A stretch of DNA of 31,354 nucleotides from Ghiorsea sp. (GTDB lineage Bacteria > Pseudomonadota > Zetaproteobacteria > Mariprofundales > Mariprofundaceae), in contig JALUWH010000284.1 in the NCBI GenBank assembly GCA_027019685.1, positions 1 through 31,354 of the forward strand, read 5' to 3'. Below the pieces are notes generated by a model, which was given only the letters and a program-made list of their open reading frames with translations, made no database searches and was not told the origin of the DNA. Each line of letters begins with the position of its first letter. Positions within the stretch are counted from its first letter, which is position 1. Below are positions 7,432 to 15,759 of the stretch, piece by piece. The translations under genes and the position numbers were made by a program.

Positions 7432-8114
7432 CTTATATCGCCTAAAAGACTATGCATAACAGGGCTGCTTAAAGCTTGGCTAGCAGCTTCTAATTCAGCT
7501 TGTTTTTTCCGCTCACCTAAACCTATGCCCAAGCATTTTCCTTGTAGCATACATTCGGCTTTAAAACGCGGGGAGCTTTGAATACCCAAGTCTGTAATCT
7601 TATAACTTGGTAACCCTAGCTTATTTGCCTGTGTTAATTCTTGTAACTTACTTTTTGCATCCCGTAAATTTGAAGGTTCAACTTGGTTGATTAAGTTTGA
7701 CCAAGCATTTAAAACCACCTGCTTGGCTTGTTGCCAACCAGCATCTAAAAAGACTGCACCAATGATAGATTCAACAGCATTGGCAGCAATGGAAGGTGAC
7801 TTCAAATGCCCTGTCTTATCACGCTCACCATCACCTACATTTAAAAAGGAAGCCAGCTTCCAAGCCTTGGCTACTTCCAATAAGGCATCTTTACAAACCA
7901 AGTTGGCTTTCATTTTGGACAATGCACCTTCATTAAGCTGCGGGTATTGATGATATAAATATTCTGAAATGATAAGTCCAAGTACTGAGTCACCTAAAAA
8001 CTCTTGACGTTCTAGGTGCTCCGATGCTTTTGACGCATGGGTTAAAGCCTTTTTGAGTATGGATGTATCATGAAAGGCATAACCGATGATTTGTTCTAAG
8101 CTTTTCTGTTTCAA
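7428..8114 (-). CDS. rnc: Ribonuclease III
   Basis: 228 residues; it cleaves double-stranded RNA in rRNA and mRNA processing. The signature RQEFLGDSVLG gives E38 and D42, and VESIIGAVFLDAGW gives E115. The position equivalent to E. coli Asp114 appears to be Asn (N112 in ANAVES), as judged from my memory of that sequence. A C-terminal double-stranded-RNA-binding domain covers about residues 155-225 (LQELTQANKLGLPSYKI and KKQAELEAASQAL). The start must be the TTG at 8114: an in-frame TGA lies three codons upstream, and the TTG overlaps the stop of the DUF4845 gene as TTGA, so translation is coupled. It is the last gene of the leftward lepA-lepB-DUF4845-rnc operon. Confidence 0.95.
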   Translation of the reverse strand: MKQKSLEQIIGYAFHDTSILKKALTHASKASEHLERQEFLGDSVLGLIISEYLYHQYPQLNEGALSKMKANLVCKDALLEVAKAWKLASFLNVGDGERDKTGHLKSPSIAANAVESIIGAVFLDAGWQQAKQVVLNAWSNLINQVEPSNLRDAKSKLQELTQANKLGLPSYKITDLGIQSSPRFKAECMLQGKCLGIGLGERKKQAELEAASQALSSPVMHSLLGDIS

Positions 8115-8527
8115 GGTGTTTCAGCATAAGGCGCAAAATCAAAGTCCATACGCGCCCTAAGCCTTAGTTTATCCATAGGTTTGACTTCACTTTCCTTATA
8201 TTCTTTATCTGGATCCACACTTTCAGGAGGACCTAAAAGCCATAATGTGATGTGGTATTCAGTAGCAATTTGTAATTTCCCATTTTCTTTGCTAATCGTT
8301 AAATTATCAAAAAACTCAGGTGGCAAGGCTTGTAAATCAATCGTTTGAATTTTAAATAATTCATCAATGCGCCGTTTTACGGCACCTTCTGTTTCCGTAA
8401 CAAGATTTTCAGCAGTGCCTTCAAAAACATTTTGTACTTTTAAATTGTTATAATATACAGGAATAACCTGCCCACCAATAAAAACACTTCCCCCAATTAA
8501 AGCTAACCAAAACAATAACTTAAACAT
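8111..8527 (-). CDS. DUF4845 membrane-anchored protein
   Basis: 138 residues with one N-terminal membrane segment (about residues 3-22, LLFWLALIGGSVFIGGQVI) and an outward-facing remainder of alternating strands. This fits the DUF4845 family, which regularly sits between lepB and rnc in proteobacteria; its function is unknown. The start has a GGGGAG ribosome-binding site at suitable distance, and the stop overlaps the rnc start. The position between signal peptidase and RNase III is the main support, together with the length and membrane topology. Confidence 0.8.
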   Translation of the reverse strand: MFKLLFWLALIGGSVFIGGQVIPVYYNNLKVQNVFEGTAENLVTETEGAVKRRIDELFKIQTIDLQALPPEFFDNLTISKENGKLQIATEYHITLWLLGPPESVDPDKEYKESEVKPMDKLRLRARMDFDFAPYAETP

Positions 8528-8541
8528 AGTAAACTCCCCTA

Positions 8542-9246
8542 TTAATGCACCAATGTACCTAATCTATCCCAACGAATTGAACCTGTAGCATCATTCCAAG
8601 ACCACCAAATGACGACAGCTTTACCTACCAAGTATTTTTGAGGCACAAAGCCCCAAAACCTTGAATCTCTTGAGTTATTGCGATTATCACCCAAGACAAA
8701 ATATTTCCCAGCAGGCACTTTCCATTGACCATCACGAATAGAAAAGTTTTTACGCAAAACATGATGTTTTATACCCGTTAAATCCTCTTCAAACAAGCCT
8801 GATACATCAACTGCGTGATTACCCATAAAATAGGAATGCACACCAAGTTCCTTTAAAGGCATTTTTTTACCGTTCACATAAAGCTCATTATTGAGGTATT
8901 CAATGACATCACCTGGTACGCCTACAATACGTTTGATATAGTCTTTACTTCTATCCTTAGGATAGTCAAACACAACCACGTCACCGCGTTCAGCTTCGCT
9001 TTGCAACCATTGAATATCGGTAAATGGAACACGCAAGCCATAGTTGAATTTAGAGACAAATAAATAATCTCCCACTTCAAAGGTTGGCACCATACTGGAT
9101 GATGGTATAACAAAAGGTGCAACAATAAAGCTACGAATAACCACAGCAATCAGCACAATAACAACGAGGCTTTCAACCCATTCGCGCCAACTGGATTTCT
9201 CAGGTGTTGCTTCTGCTGCTTTTTTCAATGATTCCATACTTGTCAT
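8542..9246 (-). CDS. lepB: Signal peptidase I
   Basis: 234 residues. A single N-terminal transmembrane helix (about 24-44) anchors the protease to the inner membrane. The catalytic Ser is S51 in VIPSSSMVPTF, and the general-base Lys is K105 in SKDYIKRIVGVPGD. Family box E is visible as LGDNRNNSRDSRFWG. It removes signal peptides from exported preproteins. It is shorter than E. coli LepB (324 residues) but normal for one-helix versions. The ATG overlaps the lepA stop (TAATG), with GGAG six bases upstream; an alternative ATG is at codon 4. Second gene of the lepA operon. Confidence 0.95.
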   Translation of the reverse strand: MTSMESLKKAAEATPEKSSWREWVESLVVIVLIAVVIRSFIVAPFVIPSSSMVPTFEVGDYLFVSKFNYGLRVPFTDIQWLQSEAERGDVVVFDYPKDRSKDYIKRIVGVPGDVIEYLNNELYVNGKKMPLKELGVHSYFMGNHAVDVSGLFEEDLTGIKHHVLRKNFSIRDGQWKVPAGKYFVLGDNRNNSRDSRFWGFVPQKYLVGKAVVIWWSWNDATGSIRWDRLGTLVH

Positions 9247-11063
9247 TATTCGTCTCCAAGCCTAAGCACTGCCAAAAATGCCTCTTGTGGCACCTCTACA
9301 CTACCAATAGACTTCATGCGTTTCTTACCTTTCTTTTGCTTTTCTAATAACTTACGCTTACGTGATATATCACCACCATAACATTTGGCAGTCACATTTT
9401 TACGCACTCCTTTCACTGTTTCCCGTGCTAAAATTTTGCCACCAATCGCCGCTTGAACAGGTACATCAAATTGATGTCGTGGAATAAGCTCACGTAATTT
9501 TTTCACCAATGCTCGCCCACGAACTTCAGCCACAGACCTATGCACAATTAAAGATAATGCATCCACAGGTTCACCATGAACCAATACATCCAGTTTTACG
9601 ACTGATTCGATTCTAAAGTCTGATAACTCATAATCCATGGATGCATAACCACGTGAAATAGACTTCAATTTATCATAAAAATCAATGACCATTTCAGCCA
9701 AAGGCAGGTTATATGTCAACATTACCCTGCCCTGCCCAATAAACTTCATGTCTTGCTGAAGTCCACGCCTATCTTGGCATAATTTCATCATCACACCGAC
9801 AAACTCTTCAGGCATAAAGATATTGGCAAGTACTGTTGGTTCTTGTACTTCTTTGATTTCTGAAGCATCGGGAAAACCACTTGGGTTGGATATTTCTTTG
9901 GTTTCACCATCTGTAGTTGTTACTTTATAGATCACAGATGGCGCTGTAGTGATTAAATCAAGGTCGTATTCACGCTCCAAACGCTCTTGAATAATTTCCA
10001 TGTGCAACAAACCCAAGAAACCACAGCGAAAACCCAAGCCTAATGCAGATGAACTCTCCATTTCATAAGTAAATGAGGGGTCATTCATATTCAGCTTTTC
10101 AAGTGAATCACGCAATTCTGCATAATCATTGGAATCCACAGGGTATAAACCTGAAAAAACCATAGCTTTGGGTTCTCTAAAACCAGGAAGTTGCTCATGA
10201 GCTTGATTTTTTTCCAAAGTGACCGTGTCACCTACTCTCAAATCAGCCAAAGTTTTAATACCACAAATCATAAAACCCACATCACCTGATGTAAGTTGAC
10301 CTGTAGATATAGGTGCTGGTGTAAACACACCCAAATCATTGATGCCATATTTCTTATCATTAGACATCAGTAAGATTTGATCACCCTTTTTCATCATACC
10401 ATCAAACACACGAATCAATGCCACAGCACCGACATAGGAATCAAACCAAGAGTCCACAATCAAAGCGCGCACAGGTTTATCATCATTGTTTTCAGGTGCT
10501 GGAATACGTTTTACCACCGCTTCAAGCACATCCATAATGCCTTCACCTGTTTTAGCAGATACTGCAATAGCTTCAGATGCATCAATACCAATCACATCTT
10601 CAATTTGACGTTTGGCTTCTTCCACATCAGCAGATGGCAAATCAATTTTATTAATCACTGGAATGATTTCCAAGTCATTTTCCATAGCCAAGTATACATT
10701 GGCCAAAGTTTGCGCTTCTACACCTTGGGTTGCATCCACAATCAATAACGCACCTTCACAAGCCTGCAGCGAGCGGGAGACTTCATAGGTAAAGTCCACA
10801 TGACCCGGTGTATCAATTAAGTTGAGTTTGTATTGCTCACCATCGCTAGCCTTGTATTCAAGTGTGGCTGTTTGCGCTTTGATGGTAATGCCGCGCTCTT
10901 GTTCTAACTCCATAGAATCAAGCACTTGTTTCTTCATTTCACGGTGCGAAAGCGCACCTGTTTCTTCAATTAATCTATCTGCAAGTGTAGACTTTCCATG
11001 GTCAATATGGGCAATAATTGAAAAGTTACGGGTATGTTCTTGTTTATAATCTGAATATGACAT
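9246..11063 (-). CDS. lepA: Elongation factor 4 (back-translocating GTPase LepA)
   Basis: 605 residues from the ATG at 11063; the frame also allows an upstream start at 11087, but MSYSDYKQEHTRNFSIIAHI fits the family start. The G1 motif is AHIDHGKST, G3 is DTPGHVDFTYEVSRSL and G4 is NKIDLPSAD. The LepA-specific C-terminal domain ends with GKILARETVKGVRKNVTAKC and KRMKSIGSVEVPQEAFLAVL. LepA is a ribosome-associated GTPase that acts on translation under stress and in 30S assembly. First gene of the leftward lepA-lepB-DUF4845-rnc operon. Confidence 0.97.
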   Translation of the reverse strand: MSYSDYKQEHTRNFSIIAHIDHGKSTLADRLIEETGALSHREMKKQVLDSMELEQERGITIKAQTATLEYKASDGEQYKLNLIDTPGHVDFTYEVSRSLQACEGALLIVDATQGVEAQTLANVYLAMENDLEIIPVINKIDLPSADVEEAKRQIEDVIGIDASEAIAVSAKTGEGIMDVLEAVVKRIPAPENNDDKPVRALIVDSWFDSYVGAVALIRVFDGMMKKGDQILLMSNDKKYGINDLGVFTPAPISTGQLTSGDVGFMICGIKTLADLRVGDTVTLEKNQAHEQLPGFREPKAMVFSGLYPVDSNDYAELRDSLEKLNMNDPSFTYEMESSSALGLGFRCGFLGLLHMEIIQERLEREYDLDLITTAPSVIYKVTTTDGETKEISNPSGFPDASEIKEVQEPTVLANIFMPEEFVGVMMKLCQDRRGLQQDMKFIGQGRVMLTYNLPLAEMVIDFYDKLKSISRGYASMDYELSDFRIESVVKLDVLVHGEPVDALSLIVHRSVAEVRGRALVKKLRELIPRHQFDVPVQAAIGGKILARETVKGVRKNVTAKCYGGDISRKRKLLEKQKKGKKRMKSIGSVEVPQEAFLAVLRLGDE

Positions 11064-11115
11064 TGCAGCGCAGCCTAACCACCTCAAAGCCTTCTTGCTA
11101 GGGCTTGTATCAAGA

Positions 11116-12003
11116 TTAAGTATTAGCCCAAAAATTATTGGTATGGCTTTCTAAACGTTGTTTAACAATTTGTATTTTACGATCAAATTTTTCGTCATTA
11201 ATTAATTGGTCAAAATAAAGTTTAGCCAGCCTACTTTTCAGGCTTGTATGTTTAGGGTAATACTCCTTAATTAAAAAATAGACATATTGCGCCAATGCAT
11301 CTTTACCTATAAATTGATGCTCATCATTCTCTCTTTTAAAAATAGCACAAGTCAGCCCTCCTTTAATTGCCGTGATAATACTTGAAGCCGATTTTTCTTT
11401 GACGAAAACAATCGTAAACCGTTCGCCAACTTCATGGTCGCTATCGTGTGCATCAGAGTTGGCAAATGGCGCTAAGTATTTATGTTTATTTGGTGTTTGC
11501 AGGGCAGTTAAATGGGTCATATTGTTGTGTTCTTTGATTTTTTCTTCACCAAACACTTCAACACCATCAAGGTGAGAGCTTTTTAGCATTTCTTTATAAA
11601 AAGCTTGATGGAGGTGATACTTGCCATCTCGATAAACCCAGTTGGGATGTGCTAATATTGCAACACCTTCTGCTTCTTTAATCTTGTTAATCACCCAAAT
11701 ATTTTTTGCATAATGTGAAGGGTCAATATTTTTATCAATATCCTTATTCTTTAATGCTTGGGTTATATGCTGAAGTTCAGCTTCATATTTCTCAGTATCT
11801 TTTCGCTGATCTTCAATGGACTTATTGGCATGAATCGACAAAATATGTCCATTCCCCAATGCAATAATAAAGTCGAGACTGTCTTTATGGTAATAGTCAC
11901 CGCGTGAGAGAACCTCTACTGATGCAATATTATCTGTATTTTTTAAAGAAAGCTTATATTTTACAGTGCTGTTTTGTGCGACGACATTCGGTGTAATTTT
12001 CAC
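11116..12003 (-). CDS. PHP-family-like protein lacking the usual N-terminal HxH motif
   Basis: 295 residues from a GTG start with AGGAAG upstream. The C-terminal half carries PHP metal-dependent phosphoesterase motifs: GVAILAHPNW (His119), DGVEVFGE (147-153) and FANSDAHDSDHEVG (Asp184, His186). The standard opening motif, DxHxH followed by a TDH loop, is not seen; the first 90 residues (YYHKDSLDFIIALGNGHILS) look like a separate beta-rich domain. The protein is therefore either a divergent PHP or one that has lost part of its metal site. It lies 69 bases downstream of the CDP-alcohol phosphatidyltransferase gene on the same strand and may be its operon partner. Substrate unknown. Confidence 0.65.
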   Translation of the reverse strand: MKITPNVVAQNSTVKYKLSLKNTDNIASVEVLSRGDYYHKDSLDFIIALGNGHILSIHANKSIEDQRKDTEKYEAELQHITQALKNKDIDKNIDPSHYAKNIWVINKIKEAEGVAILAHPNWVYRDGKYHLHQAFYKEMLKSSHLDGVEVFGEEKIKEHNNMTHLTALQTPNKHKYLAPFANSDAHDSDHEVGERFTIVFVKEKSASSIITAIKGGLTCAIFKRENDEHQFIGKDALAQYVYFLIKEYYPKHTSLKSRLAKLYFDQLINDEKFDRKIQIVKQRLESHTNNFWANT

Positions 12004-12072
12004 AATACTTCCTATTTTCTATTATGTTTTATACATCACTTTAAGGTGTTTAAGCCATGCTCTGCACCAAAC

Positions 12073-12711
12073 CTATAAAAGTTTCCAACCATATATGACC
12101 GATATACCCAGCGTATAGATAGCTAGAATCACAACATTCCTTGGGTTTCCAGAAAGCTTTGGTGTTTTAATTTGTGACACATTCAAAACGATAATAATCA
12201 TACAGCAGACATAAAGAATGATTGAAAATGTATCCTTATCAAAAAAGCTTGAAAACAAAACAATAAAAACAATTAAGATACTGTTGTTATCAAGCGCTAA
12301 TCCAGTGTACTTTGTGCCACCAGCAAGACCAAATGTACTAAAATAACTCAAGCGTAACGCACTGGTTGCAACCATTAGGAATGAACCTATCAAAAATAAA
12401 GGGGAAAATTCACCATAGCTCAAAAGAAGTATCGCAGGTGTAACGCCGTAACTTACAATATCAATCAACACATCAAGCTGCCCACCAAACTTACTATCAT
12501 CGCCTGTGCGCCCTTTCATTCTGCGTGCAACAAGCCCATCTGCCCAATCAAAAGCAACTGCCCAAATCATGCCAATCATAGCAGCGGCATAAACACCTTG
12601 AATGCAAAAATAAATGGCAAGTATAGTACAAGCCAAACCTGCAAGAGAACATAGATTAGGAATATCCTTCGCATAAGAAAGTATAGTAGGCTGTTGGGGT
12701 TGAGGAGTCAT
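12073..12711 (-). CDS. CDP-alcohol phosphatidyltransferase, PssA-like
   Basis: 212 residues, an integral membrane enzyme with about six hydrophobic helices. The CDP-alcohol phosphotransferase motif is clear: DWADGLVARR, then FGGQLDVLID, giving the four conserved Asp that bind two metals. The gap between AR and the following Gly is about 12 residues, against about 8 in many bacterial enzymes. The N-terminal IPNLCSLAGLACTILAI resembles phosphatidylserine synthases, but the alcohol cannot be fixed from the sequence. An AAGGACA ribosome-binding site precedes the ATG. The gene is divergent from a cytidylyltransferase-fold gene 90 bases away, which could make the CDP-activated substrate (inference). 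Confidence 0.85.
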   Translation of the reverse strand: MTPQPQQPTILSYAKDIPNLCSLAGLACTILAIYFCIQGVYAAAMIGMIWAVAFDWADGLVARRMKGRTGDDSKFGGQLDVLIDIVSYGVTPAILLLSYGEFSPLFLIGSFLMVATSALRLSYFSTFGLAGGTKYTGLALDNNSILIVFIVLFSSFFDKDTFSIILYVCCMIIIVLNVSQIKTPKLSGNPRNVVILAIYTLGISVIYGWKLL

Positions 12712-12753
12712 TCTTGTCCTTTGTAATATATAGGTTCTTCTTTATTGGAAGTG

Positions 12754-12762
12754 TGTTATACT
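12754..12762 (+). promoter_or_regulatory. Extended -10 promoter for the cytidylyltransferase gene
   Basis: TGTTATACT is a perfect extended -10 (TGnTATACT). A weak -35, TTCTTC, lies at 12735-12740 with a 16-base spacer. A transcript would begin near 12769, leaving a leader of about 33 bases before the ATG at 12802. It lies in the 90-base divergent gap with the phosphatidyltransferase gene. Confidence 0.5.
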
Positions 12763-12801
12763 AGCTGTGAAGTTATTACTATCATAGGACTATAAAAAAG
12801 A

Positions 12802-13272
12802 ATGGTTGTTTATACGGTAGGTACGTTTGATTTATTACATGTTGGTCATCTTGCCTTACTTAAACACTGCGCCAGCTTAGGCAACACAGTTGCTGTTGGT
12901 GTTGCTTCTGATGAAGTTGTTAAATTGTACAAGCCCAATACCCCAATTATCCCCCTTGAACAACGTATAGAAATGCTACTGGCGCTAAGCTGTGTGGATA
13001 TCGCTCTTCCGTACCATGAACTGGACTATATTACTGTGTGTAAACAAGTGAAGGCTGATGTTTTTGTGGTTGGCGAAGATTGGGGGAAAAAGCCTCACAA
13101 CCAAGGTGTGGAGAATTACCTCAAGTCTCAAGGTAAAAAAATTGTTCAAATTCAATACAACCCAAAAAACTCATCAACAAAAATAAAGGCAAAAGTTATT
13201 GCTCAGCCCCTCGCCCCAGTGTTGGTTACATGCTCAACCACAAAAATACCGATGTTATCGAATTTAGGATAA
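12802..13272 (+). CDS. Cytidylyltransferase-like nucleotidyltransferase (TagD/GCT1 type)
   Basis: 156 residues, HxGH-type nucleotidyltransferase. The N-terminus has GTFDLLHVGHLALL (HVGH at 13-16), the CTP/ATP-binding motif. EQRIEMLLALSCVD and DVFVVGEDWG follow, and NSSTKIK at 123-129 takes the place of the family's ISST/RTxGISTT signature. Such enzymes make CDP-glycerol, CDP-ethanolamine or similar activated alcohols from CTP; ADP-forming relatives also exist. The last 25 residues (after IKAKVIAQ) look like an unconserved tail. It is divergent from a CDP-alcohol phosphatidyltransferase and a PHP-like protein, which together could form a pathway. Confidence 0.8.
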   Translation: MVVYTVGTFDLLHVGHLALLKHCASLGNTVAVGVASDEVVKLYKPNTPIIPLEQRIEMLLALSCVDIALPYHELDYITVCKQVKADVFVVGEDWGKKPHNQGVENYLKSQGKKIVQIQYNPKNSSTKIKAKVIAQPLAPVLVTCSTTKIPMLSNLG

Positions 13273-13383
13273 GGCTTTGTTCAAATTGAACACTGCCTTT
13301 GTAGTATAAAAACCATGAATTTTAGGCTTGCTATCCCAATAGAAAGTGCCCACAATACATAGTTATCTGCAAAGGAGTAAAAT

Positions 13384-13806
13384 ATGGAAATGATTGAACA
13401 TTGGCATATTTGGTTAATCATCGCCTTTTTAATACTTATTGTTGAATTGATGAGCGGTACTTATTTCTTATTGGCACTGGCTGGTGGTGCAGCATTAACA
13501 TCAATAGTGACATGGTGGATAACGCCAGATTTAACAGCACAATTATTTATTTTTGCCATTGCTTCAGTAATTACCTACTTATTATTACTCAGCTTTCGCA
13601 AAAAGAAGGAAGCCGCCAACACTGATGGTACAACCCATATGCTTGGGCAACAGGTGCAAGTGGTGGATAACATCAACCCTCTAGGTCGGGTTAAATATAA
13701 AGGTGTACTGTGGCAAGCCAAGTCAGAAGATAAACTTAAAAAAGGTAGTTTTGCTGAAATTATAGCTGTCGATGGTAGTACACTTACCGTCAAAGCATTG
13801 AATTAA
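13384..13806 (+). CDS. NfeD-family membrane protein (short form)
   Basis: 140 residues. The first 75 are hydrophobic, with about three membrane helices (WLIIAFLILIVELMSGTYF, then a Gly/Ala helix, then LFIFAIASVITYLLLL). A C-terminal OB-fold domain (about 85-140, MLGQQVQVVDNINPLGRVKY, ending GSTLTVKAL) is characteristic of short NfeD proteins. NfeD partners work with SPFH/stomatin proteins in membrane microdomains, and the next gene, 22 bases on, is such a protein. The start has AAAGGAG at the right distance. A 13-base inverted repeat (GTTCAAATTGAAC, 13279-13291) lies upstream and could be an operator, but this is unsupported. Confidence 0.9.
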   Translation: MEMIEHWHIWLIIAFLILIVELMSGTYFLLALAGGAALTSIVTWWITPDLTAQLFIFAIASVITYLLLLSFRKKKEAANTDGTTHMLGQQVQVVDNINPLGRVKYKGVLWQAKSEDKLKKGSFAEIIAVDGSTLTVKALN

Positions 13807-13828
13807 AAAGAAACTTGAAGGAGTTGAT

Positions 13829-14809
13829 ATGTTAGATACTGGATTAATTCTCACCCTATTCTTAGCCGCCATGGTTATTGCCTTTATTTTCAAAGGTATT
13901 GTGGTGATTCGCAACTCAGAGCGTATGGTGATTGAGCGCTTTGGTAACTATGTACACACGCTTGAACCTGGCATTAATTTTATCATTCCCTTTGTGGATA
14001 GACCCCGTGATTTCATTTGGAAAAAAGCACCTTCTGATAGTGCATTAAGTCGGCTTTTAGGTGAAGGTTCAGATGGCATGTATAACACACACCTTGCTGC
14101 TACAGCCCGCATTGATATTCGTGAGACTGTACTCGACATGCCTTCACAAACAGTATTCACCAAAGATAATGTTAGTGTACATATCAATGCCCTACTCTAT
14201 ATTGAAATCACCAACCCACATGATGCAGTGTATCGTATTTCTAACCTGCCCAACGCTATTGAAAAACTTACCCAAACTACGCTGCGTAGCTTGGTTGGTG
14301 AAATGGAACTGGATAAAACCTTATCCTCACGTGAACAAATTAATTCACGATTACAAATTATCCTTGATGAAGCTGCTGATGACTGGGGTGCAAAAGTAAA
14401 ACGTGTTGAAATTCAAGATTTGGAAGTACCCAGTGAAATCCAAGCTGCCATGGAAAAACAAATGCGTGCCGAACGTGATAAACGTGCGTCTATCCTAGAA
14501 GCAGAAGGTGAGCGTAAATCCGCTATCCTTAAAGCTGAAGGTGAAAAAGCTTCCGCAGTGTTGGTTGCTGAAGGTAATCGAACAGCGCGTATTTTAGAAG
14601 CTGATGGTGAAAAAGAAGCATTGAACAAACTTAAAGAAAGCTTGGGTGATGAATTTAGCCAGTATTTACTTGCCGTGCGCTACTTGGAAACCATGAATCA
14701 TATTGGTGCACAAACAGAGGGTGATAAAACAATCTTTATGCCTATGGATGCAACGGCCACATTGGGCGCTATTGGTGGAATCCAAGAGCTATTCAAAGGA
14801 AAATCATAA
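13829..14809 (+). CDS. qmcA: SPFH-domain (stomatin/prohibitin) protein, QmcA-like
   Basis: 326 residues. An N-terminal membrane helix (about 4-26) is followed by the SPFH domain (about 30-200; NSERMVIERFGNYVHTLEPG is the family opening, and MPSQTVFTKDNVSVHINALL is visible). A coiled-coil region then repeats EAEGERKSAILKAEGEKASA-type segments (about 205-265). A short tail follows. Stomatin-like proteins form oligomeric rings in the inner membrane and often regulate proteases such as FtsH. A strong AAGGAG site lies before the ATG; it forms an operon with the nfeD gene just upstream. Confidence 0.92.
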   Translation: MLDTGLILTLFLAAMVIAFIFKGIVVIRNSERMVIERFGNYVHTLEPGINFIIPFVDRPRDFIWKKAPSDSALSRLLGEGSDGMYNTHLAATARIDIRETVLDMPSQTVFTKDNVSVHINALLYIEITNPHDAVYRISNLPNAIEKLTQTTLRSLVGEMELDKTLSSREQINSRLQIILDEAADDWGAKVKRVEIQDLEVPSEIQAAMEKQMRAERDKRASILEAEGERKSAILKAEGEKASAVLVAEGNRTARILEADGEKEALNKLKESLGDEFSQYLLAVRYLETMNHIGAQTEGDKTIFMPMDATATLGAIGGIQELFKGKS

Positions 14810-14828
14810 CCACTACAGCAAACCTAAC

Positions 14829-14846
14829 CTTTGTGTTGGCGCAAAG
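14829..14846 (+). terminator. Weak hairpin after the SPFH gene
   Basis: CTTTGTG, loop TTGG, CGCAAAG makes a 7-bp stem with one G-U pair, 20 bases after the qmcA-like stop. There is no T-run, so intrinsic termination is uncertain. I see nothing else convincing in the rest of this 228-base gap except a TTGACA at 14979-14984 without a good -10. Confidence 0.3.
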
Positions 14847-15037
14847 TTGGGCTGTTTGATATGAATGTTCACGGGTTACCTATGCATCATCTAGTGCGTT
14901 TAATGGCCGTAAAGCTTTCAGCCTTTTCTCTTTAGCTTAACTGTGCACACACTTTTTATTGTCTTTCTCCAGAAGGGTTTGACAATGTCTGTCTACTTGC
15001 CATCTTTCCTACCAAGTCAAAGCTGTGGAGATTCATT

Positions 15038-15505
15038 TTGAGCACTGAAAATAACGTAACATGTCCTTGTAAGTCAGGAAAATCATTAAAAGATTGTTGT
15101 GCTCCATACCATGATGGTACAGTGGATGTACCTACGGCCGAGGCTTTAATGTGCTCACGTTATTCTGCTTTTGTCTTGGGCTTGAGTGAATACATTTGGA
15201 AAACATGGCACGAAAGCACACGGCCAGACTTGGAAATCCTAGGTGGTTTAGGTTTAAAATGGATTGATTTAAAAATTGTAGATAGCCAAGCTGGAAGCAA
15301 CAGTGACAATCAAGGCACTGTTCATTTTATTGCCAGCTTTGTTAGTGGTAACAAAGGACGTATTTTAGATGAAGTGAGTGATTTCATTAAAGAAGATGGG
15401 CTTTGGTATTATGTTGATGGTGAAAGCGCTACAGCTGATATTTCACGTAATGATAGCTGCCCATGTGGATCTGGAATAAAGTTTAAGCGCTGCTGTTTGC
15501 GTTAA
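15038..15505 (+). CDS. ychJ: YchJ-family (UPF0225) SEC-C zinc-motif protein
   Basis: 155 residues with a SEC-C metal-binding motif at each end: CPCKSGKSLKDCC near residue 9 and CPCGSGIKFKRCC near the C-terminus. Between them is the YchJ domain, opening APYHDGTVDVPTAEALMCSR with YSAFVLG. SEC-C motifs bind zinc and occur in SecA and many small proteins; the role of YchJ itself is unknown. The start is a TTG at 15038 preceded by GTGGAG at a spacing of 8; no ATG gives the conserved N-terminus. Confidence 0.9.
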   Translation: MSTENNVTCPCKSGKSLKDCCAPYHDGTVDVPTAEALMCSRYSAFVLGLSEYIWKTWHESTRPDLEILGGLGLKWIDLKIVDSQAGSNSDNQGTVHFIASFVSGNKGRILDEVSDFIKEDGLWYYVDGESATADISRNDSCPCGSGIKFKRCCLR

Positions 15506-15530
15506 TTAATATATAATCATTTTTAGTTTT

Positions 15531-15549
15531 AAAAGGGCAAATGCCTTTT
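15531..15549 (+). terminator. Probable terminator after ychJ
   Basis: AAAAGG, loop GCAAATG, CCTTTT is a 6-bp stem ending in Ts, 25 bases after the ychJ stop. It is short but has the form of an intrinsic terminator. A preceding A/T-rich stretch could make it act in both directions. Confidence 0.45.
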
Positions 15550-15628
15550 GTACTACTTAAACGGACATAATCTTACGCTTTGAACTCCTGAAACATCTTG
15601 CCTTGTGCTTGAATTTCGTCCAAAATAA

Positions 15629-15759
15629 GAAGATGTTGATTCAATATTATCAGTTTGGGAAGTCCATTTAGCTGTGGAGCATTGTGATACGCCATTATTA
15701 ATGCGCAAGGCTAAAGCTGCTGTTGCAAGACAAGACAAGACTTTACCCAAGCTGGACAA
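15629..15759 (+). pseudogene. Out-of-frame 5' part of the TPR gene
   Basis: From 15629 a protein-like frame reads EDVDSILSVWEVHLAVEHCD, then TPLLMRKAKAAVARQDK, and then runs into nonsense and a stop near 15829. Removing one AAGAC unit at 15727-15741 would join it smoothly to the next frame as AVARQDFTQAGQMYAQILEQ, a good TPR helix pair. The frame opens after a TAA at 15626 and has weak starts only (GTG 15674, ATG 15701), so the 5' end may be damaged further. Confidence 0.55.
15727..15741 (+). repeat. (AAGAC)3 pentanucleotide tandem repeat
   Basis: Three perfect AAGAC units sit inside the TPR gene at the point where the reading frame breaks. Loss of one unit changes the length by 5 bases and restores one continuous frame; gain of one gives the third frame. 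Three units is short for a contingency locus, so a single slippage mutation is the simpler reading. Confidence 0.75.

Noticed and set aside
10377..10748. 123-residue open frame on the + strand inside lepA
   Set aside because: It is antisense to the highly conserved lepA GTPase domain, is His/Phe/Ile-rich as expected of a codon shadow, and has no ribosome-binding site.
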